From: Megasphaera sp. UBA1696
Lineage (GTDB): Bacteria > Bacillota > Negativicutes > Veillonellales > Megasphaeraceae
Direction: 5' to 3'
DNA length: 64,000 nucleotides
Assembly (NCBI GenBank): GCA_002319965.1
Contig: DCJQ01000013.1
Coordinates: 1-64,000, forward strand
The notes beneath the pieces were generated by a model, which was given only the letters and a program-made list of their open reading frames with translations, searched no databases and was not told the DNA's origin. The position numbers were made by a program, and so were the translations under genes. This document shows positions 41,547 to 50,086 of the stretch, in pieces (the first letter of the stretch is position 1; each line of letters starts with the position of its first letter).

Positions 41547-42827
41547 TCAGTCCTCGATGCGGTGGAGGTCACCGACGATGAAGATAAAGGAGAAGACGCC
41601 GATGGCGGCGACGCAGCCGACAAATATCATGGCGCCGACGAAAGAGCCCGTAGCTTGGACGATAAAGCCGATGACGATGGGCGTAATGATGCCGGCTAAA
41701 TTGCCGATGAAGTTGAAGACGCCGCCGGCAAGGCCTACGGAATGGGCCGGTGCCACGTCGCCGACAGTACTCCAGACGATGGCAGCCATGCCTTGACCGA
41801 AGAAGGCCAGGGCCATGACGATGATGATGGCATTGAGCGAATCGAAATAATTGGCCGTCATGATGGTCATCGAACAGAGGAGACCACAGATGATGGGCAG
41901 TTTTCTGGCTTTTGAAAGAGAACTGCCGCGGCGCAGCATGGAGTCAGACCAGTAGCCGCCGAGGAGGACGCCGATAAGGGCACCGACGTAAGGAATGATG
42001 GCGTAGATGCCGGCTTTTAACAAGGGCAGGTTCTTAGCCATGATCAGATACGTCGGGAACCAGGTTAAAAAGAAAAACATCGTACTGGCATTGGAAAACT
42101 GTCCTAAATAAATTCCCCAGAGTTGGCGGTGTTTAAATAATTCTGCAATTTGAGCCCAGGTAATCTTTTGCTTTTCCGCGGCGGTACTGCCGAGACCGCC
42201 GCCTTGGCGAATATAGTCCAGTTCCTCCTTATTTGCCCCGGAATCGGGACCGGGTTCGCGGTAGAGAAAGAACCACCCGAGGCTGGCGACGATGCCGATA
42301 AAGCCGGTGATGTAAAAGATTTCCCGCCAGCCGTACGTTTCTAAGATCCAAAATAGGACCGGCGTTAAAAAGGCCAGGCCAATGAATTCTCCGGCCGTAT
42401 AAATAGATGTTGCCGTCGCCCGTTCATGAGAAGGAAACCAGGCTGCAACGACGCGGCTGTTGGTCGGGAAGGCCGGCGCTTCGGCGGCGCCAATCGCCAT
42501 GCGGATGCCGAAGAGGGAGGCAAAGGACTTCCCAAGGCCCATGAACATCGTGAATAAGGACCATAAGAATAACGAGGCTGTATAAACGATGTGTGATCCG
42601 AAGCGTTCGATAACCCAGCCGCCGGGAATCTGCATCAGTCCGTAAGACCAGGAAAAGGCGGAAAATAAAAGGCCCATGGTGGCGGCGCTGAATCCGAGTT
42701 CGTCACTCATGCTGGAGGCAGCGACAGCCATATTGGTCCGGTCCAGGTAGTTGATGGCCGTGAGGATAAATAAGAGAAACAGCATGAACCAGCGTTTCTT
42801 CGTTTTCTTAGGACGTAAGTTCGTCAT
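41547..42827 (-). CDS. MFS transporter, ACS family (copy 2)
   Basis: 426 residues, strongly similar over its whole length to the transporter at 34925 (for example RWFMLFLLFILTAINYLDRTNMA, APAFPTNSRVVAAWFPSHERATATS, YFDSLNAIIIVMALAFFGQGMAAI). Same expected role in uptake of an organic anion. Its 3' end nearly touches the 3' end of the lysR gene (1 bp between). It lies outside the second LysR, so the cluster ends are marked by the two paralogous transporters' regulators rather than by repeats. Confidence 0.9.
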   Translation of the reverse strand: MTNLRPKKTKKRWFMLFLLFILTAINYLDRTNMAVAASSMSDELGFSAATMGLLFSAFSWSYGLMQIPGGWVIERFGSHIVYTASLFLWSLFTMFMGLGKSFASLFGIRMAIGAAEAPAFPTNSRVVAAWFPSHERATATSIYTAGEFIGLAFLTPVLFWILETYGWREIFYITGFIGIVASLGWFFLYREPGPDSGANKEELDYIRQGGGLGSTAAEKQKITWAQIAELFKHRQLWGIYLGQFSNASTMFFFLTWFPTYLIMAKNLPLLKAGIYAIIPYVGALIGVLLGGYWSDSMLRRGSSLSKARKLPIICGLLCSMTIMTANYFDSLNAIIIVMALAFFGQGMAAIVWSTVGDVAPAHSVGLAGGVFNFIGNLAGIITPIVIGFIVQATGSFVGAMIFVGCVAAIGVFSFIFIVGDLHRIED

Positions 42828-42847
42828 ATATGATCATCCCTTCAAAT

Positions 42848-42865
42848 TGTTAAAATATTCACATA
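42848..42865 (-). promoter_or_regulatory. Copy of the shared TATGTGAAT motif
   Basis: Read on the minus strand TATGTGAATATTTTAACA, about 14 of 18 positions shared with 34883-34900, at a similar distance (20 bp) before a paralogous transporter. Shared ancestry of the leaders is the simplest explanation. Confidence 0.35.
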
Positions 42866-42979
42866 TGATACTGTGCGGATAAGCAAGTATGTATCTATTT
42901 TAAACAAGAAGGTCGATGGGGACTATTACTTATTTTATATATATTGATATATATGTACTATTGATTTAGCCGTTTAGCT

Positions 42980-43023
42980 AAAAAGCAGGCATACGAAGAT
43001 CGTGCTCCGCATACCTGCTTTTT
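42980..43023 (-). terminator. Terminator of the amtB-glnB operon
   Basis: AAAAAGCAGG (42980-42989) pairs with CCTGCTTTTT (43014-43023), with additional pairing inside. On the minus strand it ends in five T just after glnB. Confidence 0.85.
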
Positions 43024-43033
43024 AGGGATATTC

Positions 43034-43399
43034 TTATTTTTCGTCCATAATAGCCTCGGGCCCGCGGTCACCGGTTCGGATGCGGACCGCGTCTGACAGT
43101 TGGTAAATGAAAATCTTGCCGTCACCGGGGCGGCCTGTTTTGCAGACCTTTTCGGCGACAGCGACGACCTTGGCGACGGGGACTTCGCAGACGACCGTTT
43201 CTACCTTAATGCCCGGCAGAAGATTGATATTGTATCGCTGGCCGCGATAGACTTCGACGTAGCCCTTTTGAAGGCCGCAGCCAAAGACTTGGCTGACGGT
43301 CATGCCCATAACGCCGATTTTGTTCAGAGCTTCTTTTAATTCTTCCAGTTTACTGGGACGGGTAATGATTTCTATTTTGGTAAGGGTATGTTCTTCCAT
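43034..43399 (-). CDS. glnB: PII nitrogen regulatory protein (GlnB/GlnK)
   Basis: 121 residues from ATG 43399 behind AGAGGTGA; a GTG 9 nt earlier is less likely. Features: KIEIITRPSKLEELKEAL at the start, GCGLQKGYVEVYRGQRYNINLLPGIKVE spanning the T-loop with its Tyr near 54, and the B-loop TGRPGDGKIFI. PII binds ATP/ADP and 2-oxoglutarate and blocks AmtB. The T-loop has RGQRYNI where RGAEYxV is common. Close linkage to amtB (11 bp) is the standard glnK-amtB pair in swapped order. Confidence 0.95.
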   Translation of the reverse strand: MEEHTLTKIEIITRPSKLEELKEALNKIGVMGMTVSQVFGCGLQKGYVEVYRGQRYNINLLPGIKVETVVCEVPVAKVVAVAEKVCKTGRPGDGKIFIYQLSDAVRIRTGDRGPEAIMDEK

Positions 43400-43410
43400 C
43401 GTTATCACCT

Positions 43411-44823
43411 CTATATCGTGTGGCTGTTTATATCGGCCCGGTGTACGACGGCGGCCTGACCCAAGGATGTAGTATCTAACGGCAGGCCCGTCGTTTCTTC
43501 AAAAGGACTTCCGGCGGTGATGGCGTAATTGTAACCCTGTTCGCCGTGTTCCCCAATATCGAGGCCGGTAATTTCTTCTTCTTTGTCGGTGCGGACCGTC
43601 ATGAACAGGCTGATGACTTTAAAGATGATGAAGGTTCCGACGATAGCCAGCATATAGGCGACGACCGTAGAAATGAGCTGGGCTATCAACAGGTGACTGC
43701 TGCCGTAGAAGAGGCCGTCGGCACCGGCAGGATTGACGTCTGTCGTCGCCCAGAGCCCCGTTGCGAGGGAGCCCCAAGTACCGCCGATGCCGTGAATCCC
43801 GAAGGCATCGAGGGAATCGTCATAGCCGAGGCGAGTCTTGACGACGGCGACAGCGACGTAGCAGATGACACCTCCAATCGCACCGATGAGAAGGGCCGGA
43901 AGAGGAGCGACGAAGCCGGCTGCCGGGGTGATGGCAACTAAGCCTGCGATACAGCCTGAAGCGGCACCGAGGATGGTCGGTTTCCCTTGGACACGCCATT
44001 CCACGATGACCCAGGCGACGGTAGCAGCCGCGGCGGCAGCCTGAGAGGTGATAAAGGCGTTGGCGGCTAGTTCATTCGCTCCGAGGGCACTGCCGGCATT
44101 GAAGCCGAACCAGCCGAACCAGAGAAGGGCGGCGCCGAGAACGGTCATCGGCAGATTATGGGGAACCATGGGACTCTTTCCATAGCCGTAGCGGCGGCCT
44201 AAGAGAATACAGAGTGTAAGACCGGAAACACCGGAGAGAATGTGGATGACCAGGCCTCCGGCAAAGTCCAGGGCGCCGAGTTTGGCTAGAAAGCCTCCGC
44301 CCCAGACCCAGTGTGCCATGGGGTTATAGATGAAGAGAGCCCAAATCAGGATGAAGGCGACGAAGGCATGGAACTTCATCCGTTCGGCAAATGCCCCGGT
44401 AATCAGGGCCGGCGTGATGACGGCAAACATGCACTGGAAGGCGACGAAGGCCAGTTCCGGAATCGTTCCGTTGTCGAGGACGGCCATGCCGACGCCGGCG
44501 AGACTGATTTTATCAAGAGAACCGATGAAGCCGTGAATATCGGTACCGAAGGTCATGGCATAGCCGATAAGGATCCATTCGACAGAAACCATAGCGACGA
44601 TGAAGAAACTCTGCATAATCGTCGCCAGTACATTTTTATTGCGGACCATGCCGCCGTAGAAGAAGCCCAGGCCCGGCGTCATGAGAAACACCAGGGCGGC
44701 ACTGATGAGTACCCAGGCGGTATCGCCCGGATCTATCGCTCCCGGTGCCGATGCAAAGACGGTCGGTGCTGCCGTGAAAAGACAAGGCAGCAGGACCCAT
44801 AAACGGGACCATAATTGTTTCAT
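43411..44823 (-). CDS. amtB: Ammonium transporter
   Basis: 470 residues from ATG 44823 after GGAGGCTAGG; an upstream in-frame ATG at 44874 lies in the leader hairpin. A cleavable-looking signal (MKQLWSRLWVLLPCLFTAAPTVFASA) is followed by eleven helices. Conserved features are GLGFFYGGMVRNKN, the pore region FAGGLVIHILSGVSGL with one of the twin His residues, and AFGIHGIGGTWGSLATG with the second. It imports ammonium under limitation. The leader carries a promoter and a terminator-like hairpin, so attenuation control is likely. Confidence 0.95.
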   Translation of the reverse strand: MKQLWSRLWVLLPCLFTAAPTVFASAPGAIDPGDTAWVLISAALVFLMTPGLGFFYGGMVRNKNVLATIMQSFFIVAMVSVEWILIGYAMTFGTDIHGFIGSLDKISLAGVGMAVLDNGTIPELAFVAFQCMFAVITPALITGAFAERMKFHAFVAFILIWALFIYNPMAHWVWGGGFLAKLGALDFAGGLVIHILSGVSGLTLCILLGRRYGYGKSPMVPHNLPMTVLGAALLWFGWFGFNAGSALGANELAANAFITSQAAAAAATVAWVIVEWRVQGKPTILGAASGCIAGLVAITPAAGFVAPLPALLIGAIGGVICYVAVAVVKTRLGYDDSLDAFGIHGIGGTWGSLATGLWATTDVNPAGADGLFYGSSHLLIAQLISTVVAYMLAIVGTFIIFKVISLFMTVRTDKEEEITGLDIGEHGEQGYNYAITAGSPFEETTGLPLDTTSLGQAAVVHRADINSHTI

Positions 44824-44844
44824 ATTCCTAGCCTCCTGACCCAT

Positions 44845-44966
44845 AAAAAAAGATGCCTTTCTCGATGATTCCATTGAGAAAAGACATCATTGTCTACTTG
44901 TTCTATTGTGATTATCTTCAGAATATGAAAAGCCCAAGGGATAGAAATTTATCACCCTGGGCTTCA
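44845..44966 (-). promoter_or_regulatory. amtB leader with two hairpins, the second a terminator
   Basis: On the minus strand the leader first folds AAGCCCAGGG/CCCTTGGGCTT (44966-44930). It then forms GATG-C-TTTCTC/GAGAAAG-GCATC (about 44889-44853), followed by seven T (about 44852-44846) just before the amtB ribosome site. A terminator placed before the gene suggests regulated read-through. I could not identify the ligand or protein, and no ANTAR gene is in the window. Confidence 0.6.
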
Positions 44967-44995
44967 TTGCCGGCTTCTATTCTGTTGATGAACTT

Positions 44996-45024
44996 ATTAT
45001 AAAAGCAAAACGTTAAGTTGTCAA
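44996..45024 (-). promoter_or_regulatory. Consensus promoter of amtB-glnB
   Basis: On the minus strand TTGACA (45024-45019), 17-bp spacer, TATAAT (45001-44996): a perfect sigma-A promoter. It gives a leader of about 165 nt. Confidence 0.85.
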
Positions 45025-45095
45025 CGGAAATACTGAAATTTATTTTACAAAACTTATATTTTATCTAAAAAGATAATATCATAATGGGAATCATA

Positions 45096-46070
45096 TTAAA
45101 CAAATAAAATATGTCCTAAGAAAATATAAAAGGTCAGCGATATGGCGCTGAGGGCCGTTGTGTTCATGACAATCTGCGTCGCATAGTCCGGATTGTTGTT
45201 AAATTCGATGGCGAATAGGGCCGTATTGACAGCGGTAGGGATAGCACAATAGATGAGAAATACGGTCGCACTGACAGCCGTAAAGGTGCCGGGGCGAAAG
45301 GCGTTGGCACCATAAATCATGGCCAAGCCCAGTAAGGGAAGGGCGGTCATCTTTAAGATGCTGACGATCCAGACGTCCTTATCGAGCCAATGAATCTTGG
45401 TCTGTGACAACTGGGCGCCGATACTGACCATGGCCAAGGGAAGCAGGGCATGGCTGGCCATGTCCATGATGGGCCATAAGAAGAAGTTTTCGGCATCCCA
45501 TCCGACGTTGCGGGCCAATAAGGACGCGGCTAACACGTACAGCAAGGGCATGTGGAACATGACCGCCAAGGTGTCTCTGGCGGCCAATTTACCGCGGCCG
45601 GCTTGATAGAGACCGAGGGTATTGAGGGAGACGCTTTGAATCATAAAGATGATGATTTGCACGACCATGGCTTCGGCAAGGTAAGGCGTTTGTCCGTTTA
45701 CGACGAAGGGATCGTGAGAAAAGACGAGGATAATGAGGGCGACGCCGAGGTTCCCTGTATTGTTGAACATAAAGGCGTTGCGGCACGATTCCAGCATGGC
45801 TGCATCATAGTGGCGGATACGGCCGACGATATTGGCGATGACGAAACAGATAACCATGAAAATGGCGATGGCGGCGATAATATTGACGCTCGTTTCGGGG
45901 AATTGGGTCGTATAGATATTGGTAAAAAGGAAACTGGGAATGACTAAGTAGAACATCAGTTTCGATAAGGTTTTTACGTCGAGATGGAATTTCTTATCGA
46001 GAAAATATCCTAAGAGGACGAGAAAGAAAATCGGAAGCATCGTATGTTCAATAATGAACCAGAAGACCAT
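45096..46070 (-). CDS. AEC-family permease (auxin efflux carrier type)
   Basis: 324 residues, about ten helices in two five-helix halves. MLPIFFLVLLGYFLDKKFHLD at the N-terminus, AFMFNNTGNLGVALIILVF (about 88-106) with the central Asn-Gly motif, and YCAIPTAVNTALFAIEF in the second half are typical of AEC/Mae-type malate, malonate or amino-acid-derivative carriers. AAGGAG lies 12 nt before the ATG. A promoter at 46107-46134 reads into it. It follows an M20 hydrolase gene, so it may export or import the hydrolase's substrate or product. Confidence 0.85.
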   Translation of the reverse strand: MVFWFIIEHTMLPIFFLVLLGYFLDKKFHLDVKTLSKLMFYLVIPSFLFTNIYTTQFPETSVNIIAAIAIFMVICFVIANIVGRIRHYDAAMLESCRNAFMFNNTGNLGVALIILVFSHDPFVVNGQTPYLAEAMVVQIIIFMIQSVSLNTLGLYQAGRGKLAARDTLAVMFHMPLLYVLAASLLARNVGWDAENFFLWPIMDMASHALLPLAMVSIGAQLSQTKIHWLDKDVWIVSILKMTALPLLGLAMIYGANAFRPGTFTAVSATVFLIYCAIPTAVNTALFAIEFNNNPDYATQIVMNTTALSAISLTFYIFLGHILFV

Positions 46071-46106
46071 GAGTCATATCACTCCTTATTATATAGATAC
46101 TCCCTC

Positions 46107-46134
46107 ATTATACTATGGATATGTAATTATACAA
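46107..46134 (-). promoter_or_regulatory. Promoter of the AEC permease gene
   Basis: On the minus strand TTGTAT (46134-46129), 16-bp spacer, TATAAT (46112-46107), about 37 bp before the start codon. Confidence 0.65.
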
Positions 46135-46147
46135 TGGCTAAACGGAT

Positions 46148-47338
46148 TCAATAGCTTTCGAAGTAATAGACGATGTGAAGCAGCGTTTCGCACATATACT
46201 TCAAGGCGTTGCTGTCCCAGTGGAAGTCCGGTGAATGACCGCTGACCGGAGCATCGCCGTAGACGCCGACATAATAAAAGGCACTGGGGACGGCCTCGCT
46301 GAAATAGGCAAAATCTTCAGAACCGGCGCCGCGCTTCAAGGCCACTACGTTGACCCGGTCGGCGCAGTGCTGCTGCAGGATATGGGTGACCTTATCGGTA
46401 ACGCCGTCGTCATTGACACAGACCGGGGAGAAGGGGACGACGTCCAAATCGAAAAAACCGCCGTACGTCGAGGTTACATTTTTTAAAATCTGTTCCAAGG
46501 CGTCGAGGATGATGCGCCGTTTTTCTTCGTGATACGTCCGGAGGGTCCCTTTTAGCACGGCGGTTTCAGGGATGACGTTAGGATTGTGGCCGGCCTGGAA
46601 CTGGCCGAAGGTGAGGACGATGCCGTCGCCGTCGGCATAGCGGTTGTAGACGAAGTTTTGAATCAATTGGATAATGTCGACGCCCATCTGGATAGGGCTG
46701 ATGCAGGCTGACGGCTGGGAGCCGTGTCCGCCTCTGCCGTGGAGTGTGATTGTGAAATCGTCGCAAGAAGAGGCGATTTCGCCGCGGCCGATGCCGACAT
46801 AGCCTTTGGGGAGGCTGCCGGCGACATGCAGGCCGAGGGCATAGTCGACCGGCGGCAGATTGAGAATGCCGGCGTCGATCATGCGGGCGGCGCCGCCGTT
46901 CCCCTCTTCAGCAGGCTGAAAGGCCAAACGGATGGTGCCGCGAAGGCAGTCTTTGTGCTTATTGAGAATTTTGGCAACCCCTAATAAGTTGGCTGCATGA
47001 CCATCGTGGCCGCAGGCATGCATGACTCCTTCTACGAGGGATGAATAAGGGCAGTCGTACTTTTCGGTCAGCGGCAGGGCGTCGATGTCGGCTCGCAAGA
47101 GGACGACCGGTCCGGGAAGGGCCCCGTGTATCAGGCCTGTGACTCCGGTACCGGCGATGATTCGCACGTCTTCAATGCCCATCAGGGATAACTCTTGAAA
47201 AATCGTCTTGCATGTATCGAATTCTTTTTCGCTTAATTCCGGGTGAGCATGGAAATATTCTCTCATTTCCATCATATAAGGCAAGGTTTTGCGTACTGCT
47301 TCGTGAATATTGAATGTCGGTCTATAGTTGTCGTTCAT
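46148..47338 (-). CDS. M20D-family amidohydrolase (N-acyl-amino-acid / hippurate hydrolase-like)
   Basis: 396 residues. Metal-site motifs: LRADIDALPLTEK (about 80-92), MHACGHDGHAANLLG (about 106-120), FQPAEEGNGGA (about 140-150) and a late His (FHWDSNALK). The layout matches bacterial IAA-amino-acid hydrolases, hippuricase and N-acetyl-diaminopimelate deacetylase relatives. A hippurate-type substrate would connect with aromatic acid metabolism in this window, but the sequence cannot decide this. AAGGAGGAGC precedes the ATG. Confidence 0.88.
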   Translation of the reverse strand: MNDNYRPTFNIHEAVRKTLPYMMEMREYFHAHPELSEKEFDTCKTIFQELSLMGIEDVRIIAGTGVTGLIHGALPGPVVLLRADIDALPLTEKYDCPYSSLVEGVMHACGHDGHAANLLGVAKILNKHKDCLRGTIRLAFQPAEEGNGGAARMIDAGILNLPPVDYALGLHVAGSLPKGYVGIGRGEIASSCDDFTITLHGRGGHGSQPSACISPIQMGVDIIQLIQNFVYNRYADGDGIVLTFGQFQAGHNPNVIPETAVLKGTLRTYHEEKRRIILDALEQILKNVTSTYGGFFDLDVVPFSPVCVNDDGVTDKVTHILQQHCADRVNVVALKRGAGSEDFAYFSEAVPSAFYYVGVYGDAPVSGHSPDFHWDSNALKYMCETLLHIVYYFESY

Positions 47339-47537
47339 AAGCCGCTCCTCCTTCCGTTTTTCTATATTATGTATATATTTCTATAATAAAGCCTGAAATC
47401 CTGCCATGGGAGGGGATTTTTTGGCTCATTCTGTTTCGAAAGGTCTATATATTTATATTATATATATCCTTATTATACGAAACAACCGGAGCCTGTGGTA
47501 TAATTTTCACAGTGAATCAGAAAGGGATGTGAGTAGG

Positions 47538-49121
47538 ATGCATGGTGATACACGGTTGGAAGCGGCGCTGAGGGTTTTGAACCATTGGCCTCGATTTCGG
47601 CTGCAGCTTTTTTTAGAAGGCATTTTAGTCGGTTTGTTGTCGGGAACGGTTATCAGCTTTTTTCGCTGGGGCTTGGAAACGGGAACCCTGTGGCGGCAGT
47701 GGTTTTATGCCAATGTTTTGAGCCGGGGTGACATTTCTGTTCACGCGGCTTGGTTTGCCCTGCTGCTGGCTGCAGCTTTGTTATTATGGCGCTTGGGGAT
47801 TTATGAACCACAAGCAGGCGGCAGTGGGATTCCTCAAATTAAAGGGGTCATCTTAGGGGCCATTCGCCTCCGCTGGCTTCGCGTCCTTTGGGTTAAGCTG
47901 GTCGGCGGTATCGTCGGCATCGGGCTGGGATTGTCTTTAGGACGTGAAGGCCCGTCGATTCAGATCGGTTCCGTGACGGCCCAAGGGTTGAGCCGAGCCT
48001 TTGGGCGGACGCGGATGGAGGAACGGTACCTCATCACCGCCGGCGCCAGCGCCGGGTTGGCAGCGGCTTTTAATGCTCCCCTGGCAGGCGTCATGTTTGC
48101 CTTGGAAGAGCTTCATCGAAACTTTTCCGGCGTCGTTTTGGCACCGGCTATGGCGGCGGCATTGATGGCGACCATGGTCAGCCGCTACCTCTTTGGACGA
48201 GAACCTGTTTTTCATTTCGGTATCTTACCGCACTTTCCCCTGCGCTATATGTGGCTGGCCGTAATTTTAGGAATTATTGTCGGAATTGCCGGGGTGATTT
48301 TTAATAAAGGATTACTAAATATCCATTATTTTTATGAACTGCCGATCTTTCGCAATCGGTACATGCCCATTGCCTTTGCCTTACTCATGGCCGGGGTGTT
48401 GGGGTATGTTTTTCCCGACGTCCTCGGCGGCGGCAATGAGCTGGTTAATGCCTTGTATACCCTGCCGCTGTCGCTTCAGTTGTTTGCCCTCCTGCTGGTC
48501 GGAAAATTTCTGTTCACCCTTATCAGTTACGGCTGCGGCGTTCCCGGCGGCTTCTTTTTGCCGATGTTGGTCTTAGGAGCCCTGACCGGTGGTATGGTGG
48601 GAATTATTTTCATTCAGATGGGGCTCATTTCATCGTATTATTTGTCGAACATCGTCGTTATTTCCATGGCAGCTTTTTTTGCGGCCTCCGTTCAGTCACC
48701 GGTTACAGGGACTATTCTCATTATGGAAATGACCGGCTCGTATGAACACCTGTTAGCCTTATGTACGGCCTCCTTGGTGGCCCTCGTCGTGGCCCAGCTC
48801 TTTCGGGGGGAACCGATTTATGAAGTGCTGCTTCAGCGGAGCCTGGCCAAGCATAAACCTGCCTTATCGTCGAGTGAACGGCGAAACCTCTTGGAATTGA
48901 CCGTCGTCAGTGGAAGTCAGGCTGACGGCAAATATATCGGCCGCATTGCCTGGCCGTCTCATACGGTCATTGTTGACGTAAAACGCGGCAGTGGCGACAT
49001 CATACCTGATGATGAGACTTGTCTACGGGCAGGGGACTACCTCTATGTACTGACCGATTCTGTCGAAGGGGCTGAATCTATAAGAAATATTGTGGAGAAA
49101 GCAGGCGATGAAGATATGTAA
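47538..49121 (+). CDS. ClC-family chloride channel/transporter with C-terminal TrkA_C-like domain
   Basis: 527 residues from ATG 47538 (AAAGGGATG upstream). An open frame begins at 47406, but a TATAAT box at 47499-47504 lies inside it, which supports the later start. Motifs: GGSGIPQIKG (about 95-104), GLSLGREGPSIQIGS (gating Glu, about 136) and GCGVPGGFFLPMLVLGA (about 335-351). The C-terminal about 70 residues resemble a TrkA_C/RCK-C regulatory module. Proteins of this build exchange chloride for protons or conduct chloride or fluoride-like anions. The GREGP motif favours the chloride/proton exchanger class. Confidence 0.92.
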   Translation: MHGDTRLEAALRVLNHWPRFRLQLFLEGILVGLLSGTVISFFRWGLETGTLWRQWFYANVLSRGDISVHAAWFALLLAAALLLWRLGIYEPQAGGSGIPQIKGVILGAIRLRWLRVLWVKLVGGIVGIGLGLSLGREGPSIQIGSVTAQGLSRAFGRTRMEERYLITAGASAGLAAAFNAPLAGVMFALEELHRNFSGVVLAPAMAAALMATMVSRYLFGREPVFHFGILPHFPLRYMWLAVILGIIVGIAGVIFNKGLLNIHYFYELPIFRNRYMPIAFALLMAGVLGYVFPDVLGGGNELVNALYTLPLSLQLFALLLVGKFLFTLISYGCGVPGGFFLPMLVLGALTGGMVGIIFIQMGLISSYYLSNIVVISMAAFFAASVQSPVTGTILIMEMTGSYEHLLALCTASLVALVVAQLFRGEPIYEVLLQRSLAKHKPALSSSERRNLLELTVVSGSQADGKYIGRIAWPSHTVIVDVKRGSGDIIPDDETCLRAGDYLYVLTDSVEGAESIRNIVEKAGDEDM

Positions 49122-49263
49122 AAATGTATAATAATTATAGAAAAATAGGACTAGGTACTAAAAAATATCTGTCATACTTGAGTATTAAGGCACATATGAT
49201 GTTTCGAAAGCGATTAGAACATAGAATAAAACAATCAAAAAGTAGGTTTAAGTATCCATTTTT

Positions 49264-49292
49264 TTGACTTATGGTGATGGGTTTGCTATAAT
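49264..49292 (+). promoter_or_regulatory. Promoter of the 3D-domain protein
   Basis: TTGACT (49264-49269), 17-bp spacer, TATAAT (49287-49292). It sits inside the upstream extension of the open frame and so supports the start at 49336. Confidence 0.8.
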
Positions 49293-49335
49293 TCAGGACG
49301 TACTTGAGATTGTATTCATTCGAAGAGGTGGTTTT

Positions 49336-49944
49336 TTGCGAAATCGTATTTTGAAACATCGTATGTTGATATTAGTGACAATGATCTTTGTATTTGCATT
49401 TTCGTCTTTGGCTTGTGCAAGTGTACAAATGGGAATGAAGGGCTCTGTCGTACAGAGTGTTCAATATATGCTTCAAGATGCGGGCTATTTGTCCGGTAGT
49501 GCAGATGGTGATTTTGGTTCTCAGACGCAGCAGGCTGTCGTACAGTTCCAGACAGACCATGGTCTGTCTGCCGACGGAATCGTCGGCTCGCAGACGATGG
49601 AAGCGCTCTCTGAAGCCAGCGGTCGCCCGGTTCCGGAAGAAGCTGCATCGGCGACGGAAGGTCACCAGCGTCGGTTGGTTATGGAAGCTACGGCTTATAC
49701 GGCTCAAGATGGCGGCGGCAGTGGTTACACTGCAACCGGCCAGTATCTCCAGCGTGGTATGGTTGCCGTTGACCCGTCGGTTATTCCCCTCGGCTCTCAG
49801 CTTTACATCGAAGGTTACGGCTATGCCGTTGCCGCTGATACCGGTGGAGCTATTGTCGGTGACCGTATTGACTTGGCCATGGATTCTACCAGTGAAGCCC
49901 TTAATTTCGGCCGTCAAGACGTCGTCGTTTATGTATTAGGTTAA
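49336..49944 (+). CDS. Secreted peptidoglycan-binding and 3D-domain protein
   Basis: 202 residues from TTG 49336, which lies 5 nt after AGAGGTGG; ATG 49363 is the alternative. A signal peptide (LILVTMIFVFAFSSLACA) is followed by a PG_binding_1 domain (about 30-85: GMKGSVVQSVQYMLQDAGYL, DGDFGSQTQQAVVQFQ, GLSADGIVGSQTMEAL) and a C-terminal 3D domain. The 3D domain has the three Asp residues of MVAVDPSVIPLG, AAADTGGAI and GDRIDLAMDS. 3D domains resemble MltA-type lytic transglycosylase cores, so it probably remodels cell wall, as YocH and Rpf-like proteins do. Confidence 0.9.
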   Translation: MRNRILKHRMLILVTMIFVFAFSSLACASVQMGMKGSVVQSVQYMLQDAGYLSGSADGDFGSQTQQAVVQFQTDHGLSADGIVGSQTMEALSEASGRPVPEEAASATEGHQRRLVMEATAYTAQDGGGSGYTATGQYLQRGMVAVDPSVIPLGSQLYIEGYGYAVAADTGGAIVGDRIDLAMDSTSEALNFGRQDVVVYVLG

Positions 49945-49982
49945 TCTCAAGTTGATGCTAGGATATTCATTAGCTGAAAAGG

Positions 49983-50020
49983 GGCTGTTGTACAGTAAGT
50001 TGTGCAACAGCCTTTTTTTT
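49983..50020 (+). terminator. Intrinsic terminator after the 3D-domain gene
   Basis: GGCTGTTG (49983-49990) pairs with CAACAGCC (50005-50012), followed by eight T. Confidence 0.92.
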
Positions 50021-50086
50021 CGCCTCGTTTTGTGGTATCCTTAAAAGGATTTATATAGTTATGTAATTCAGGGAGGCTATTGCTGA

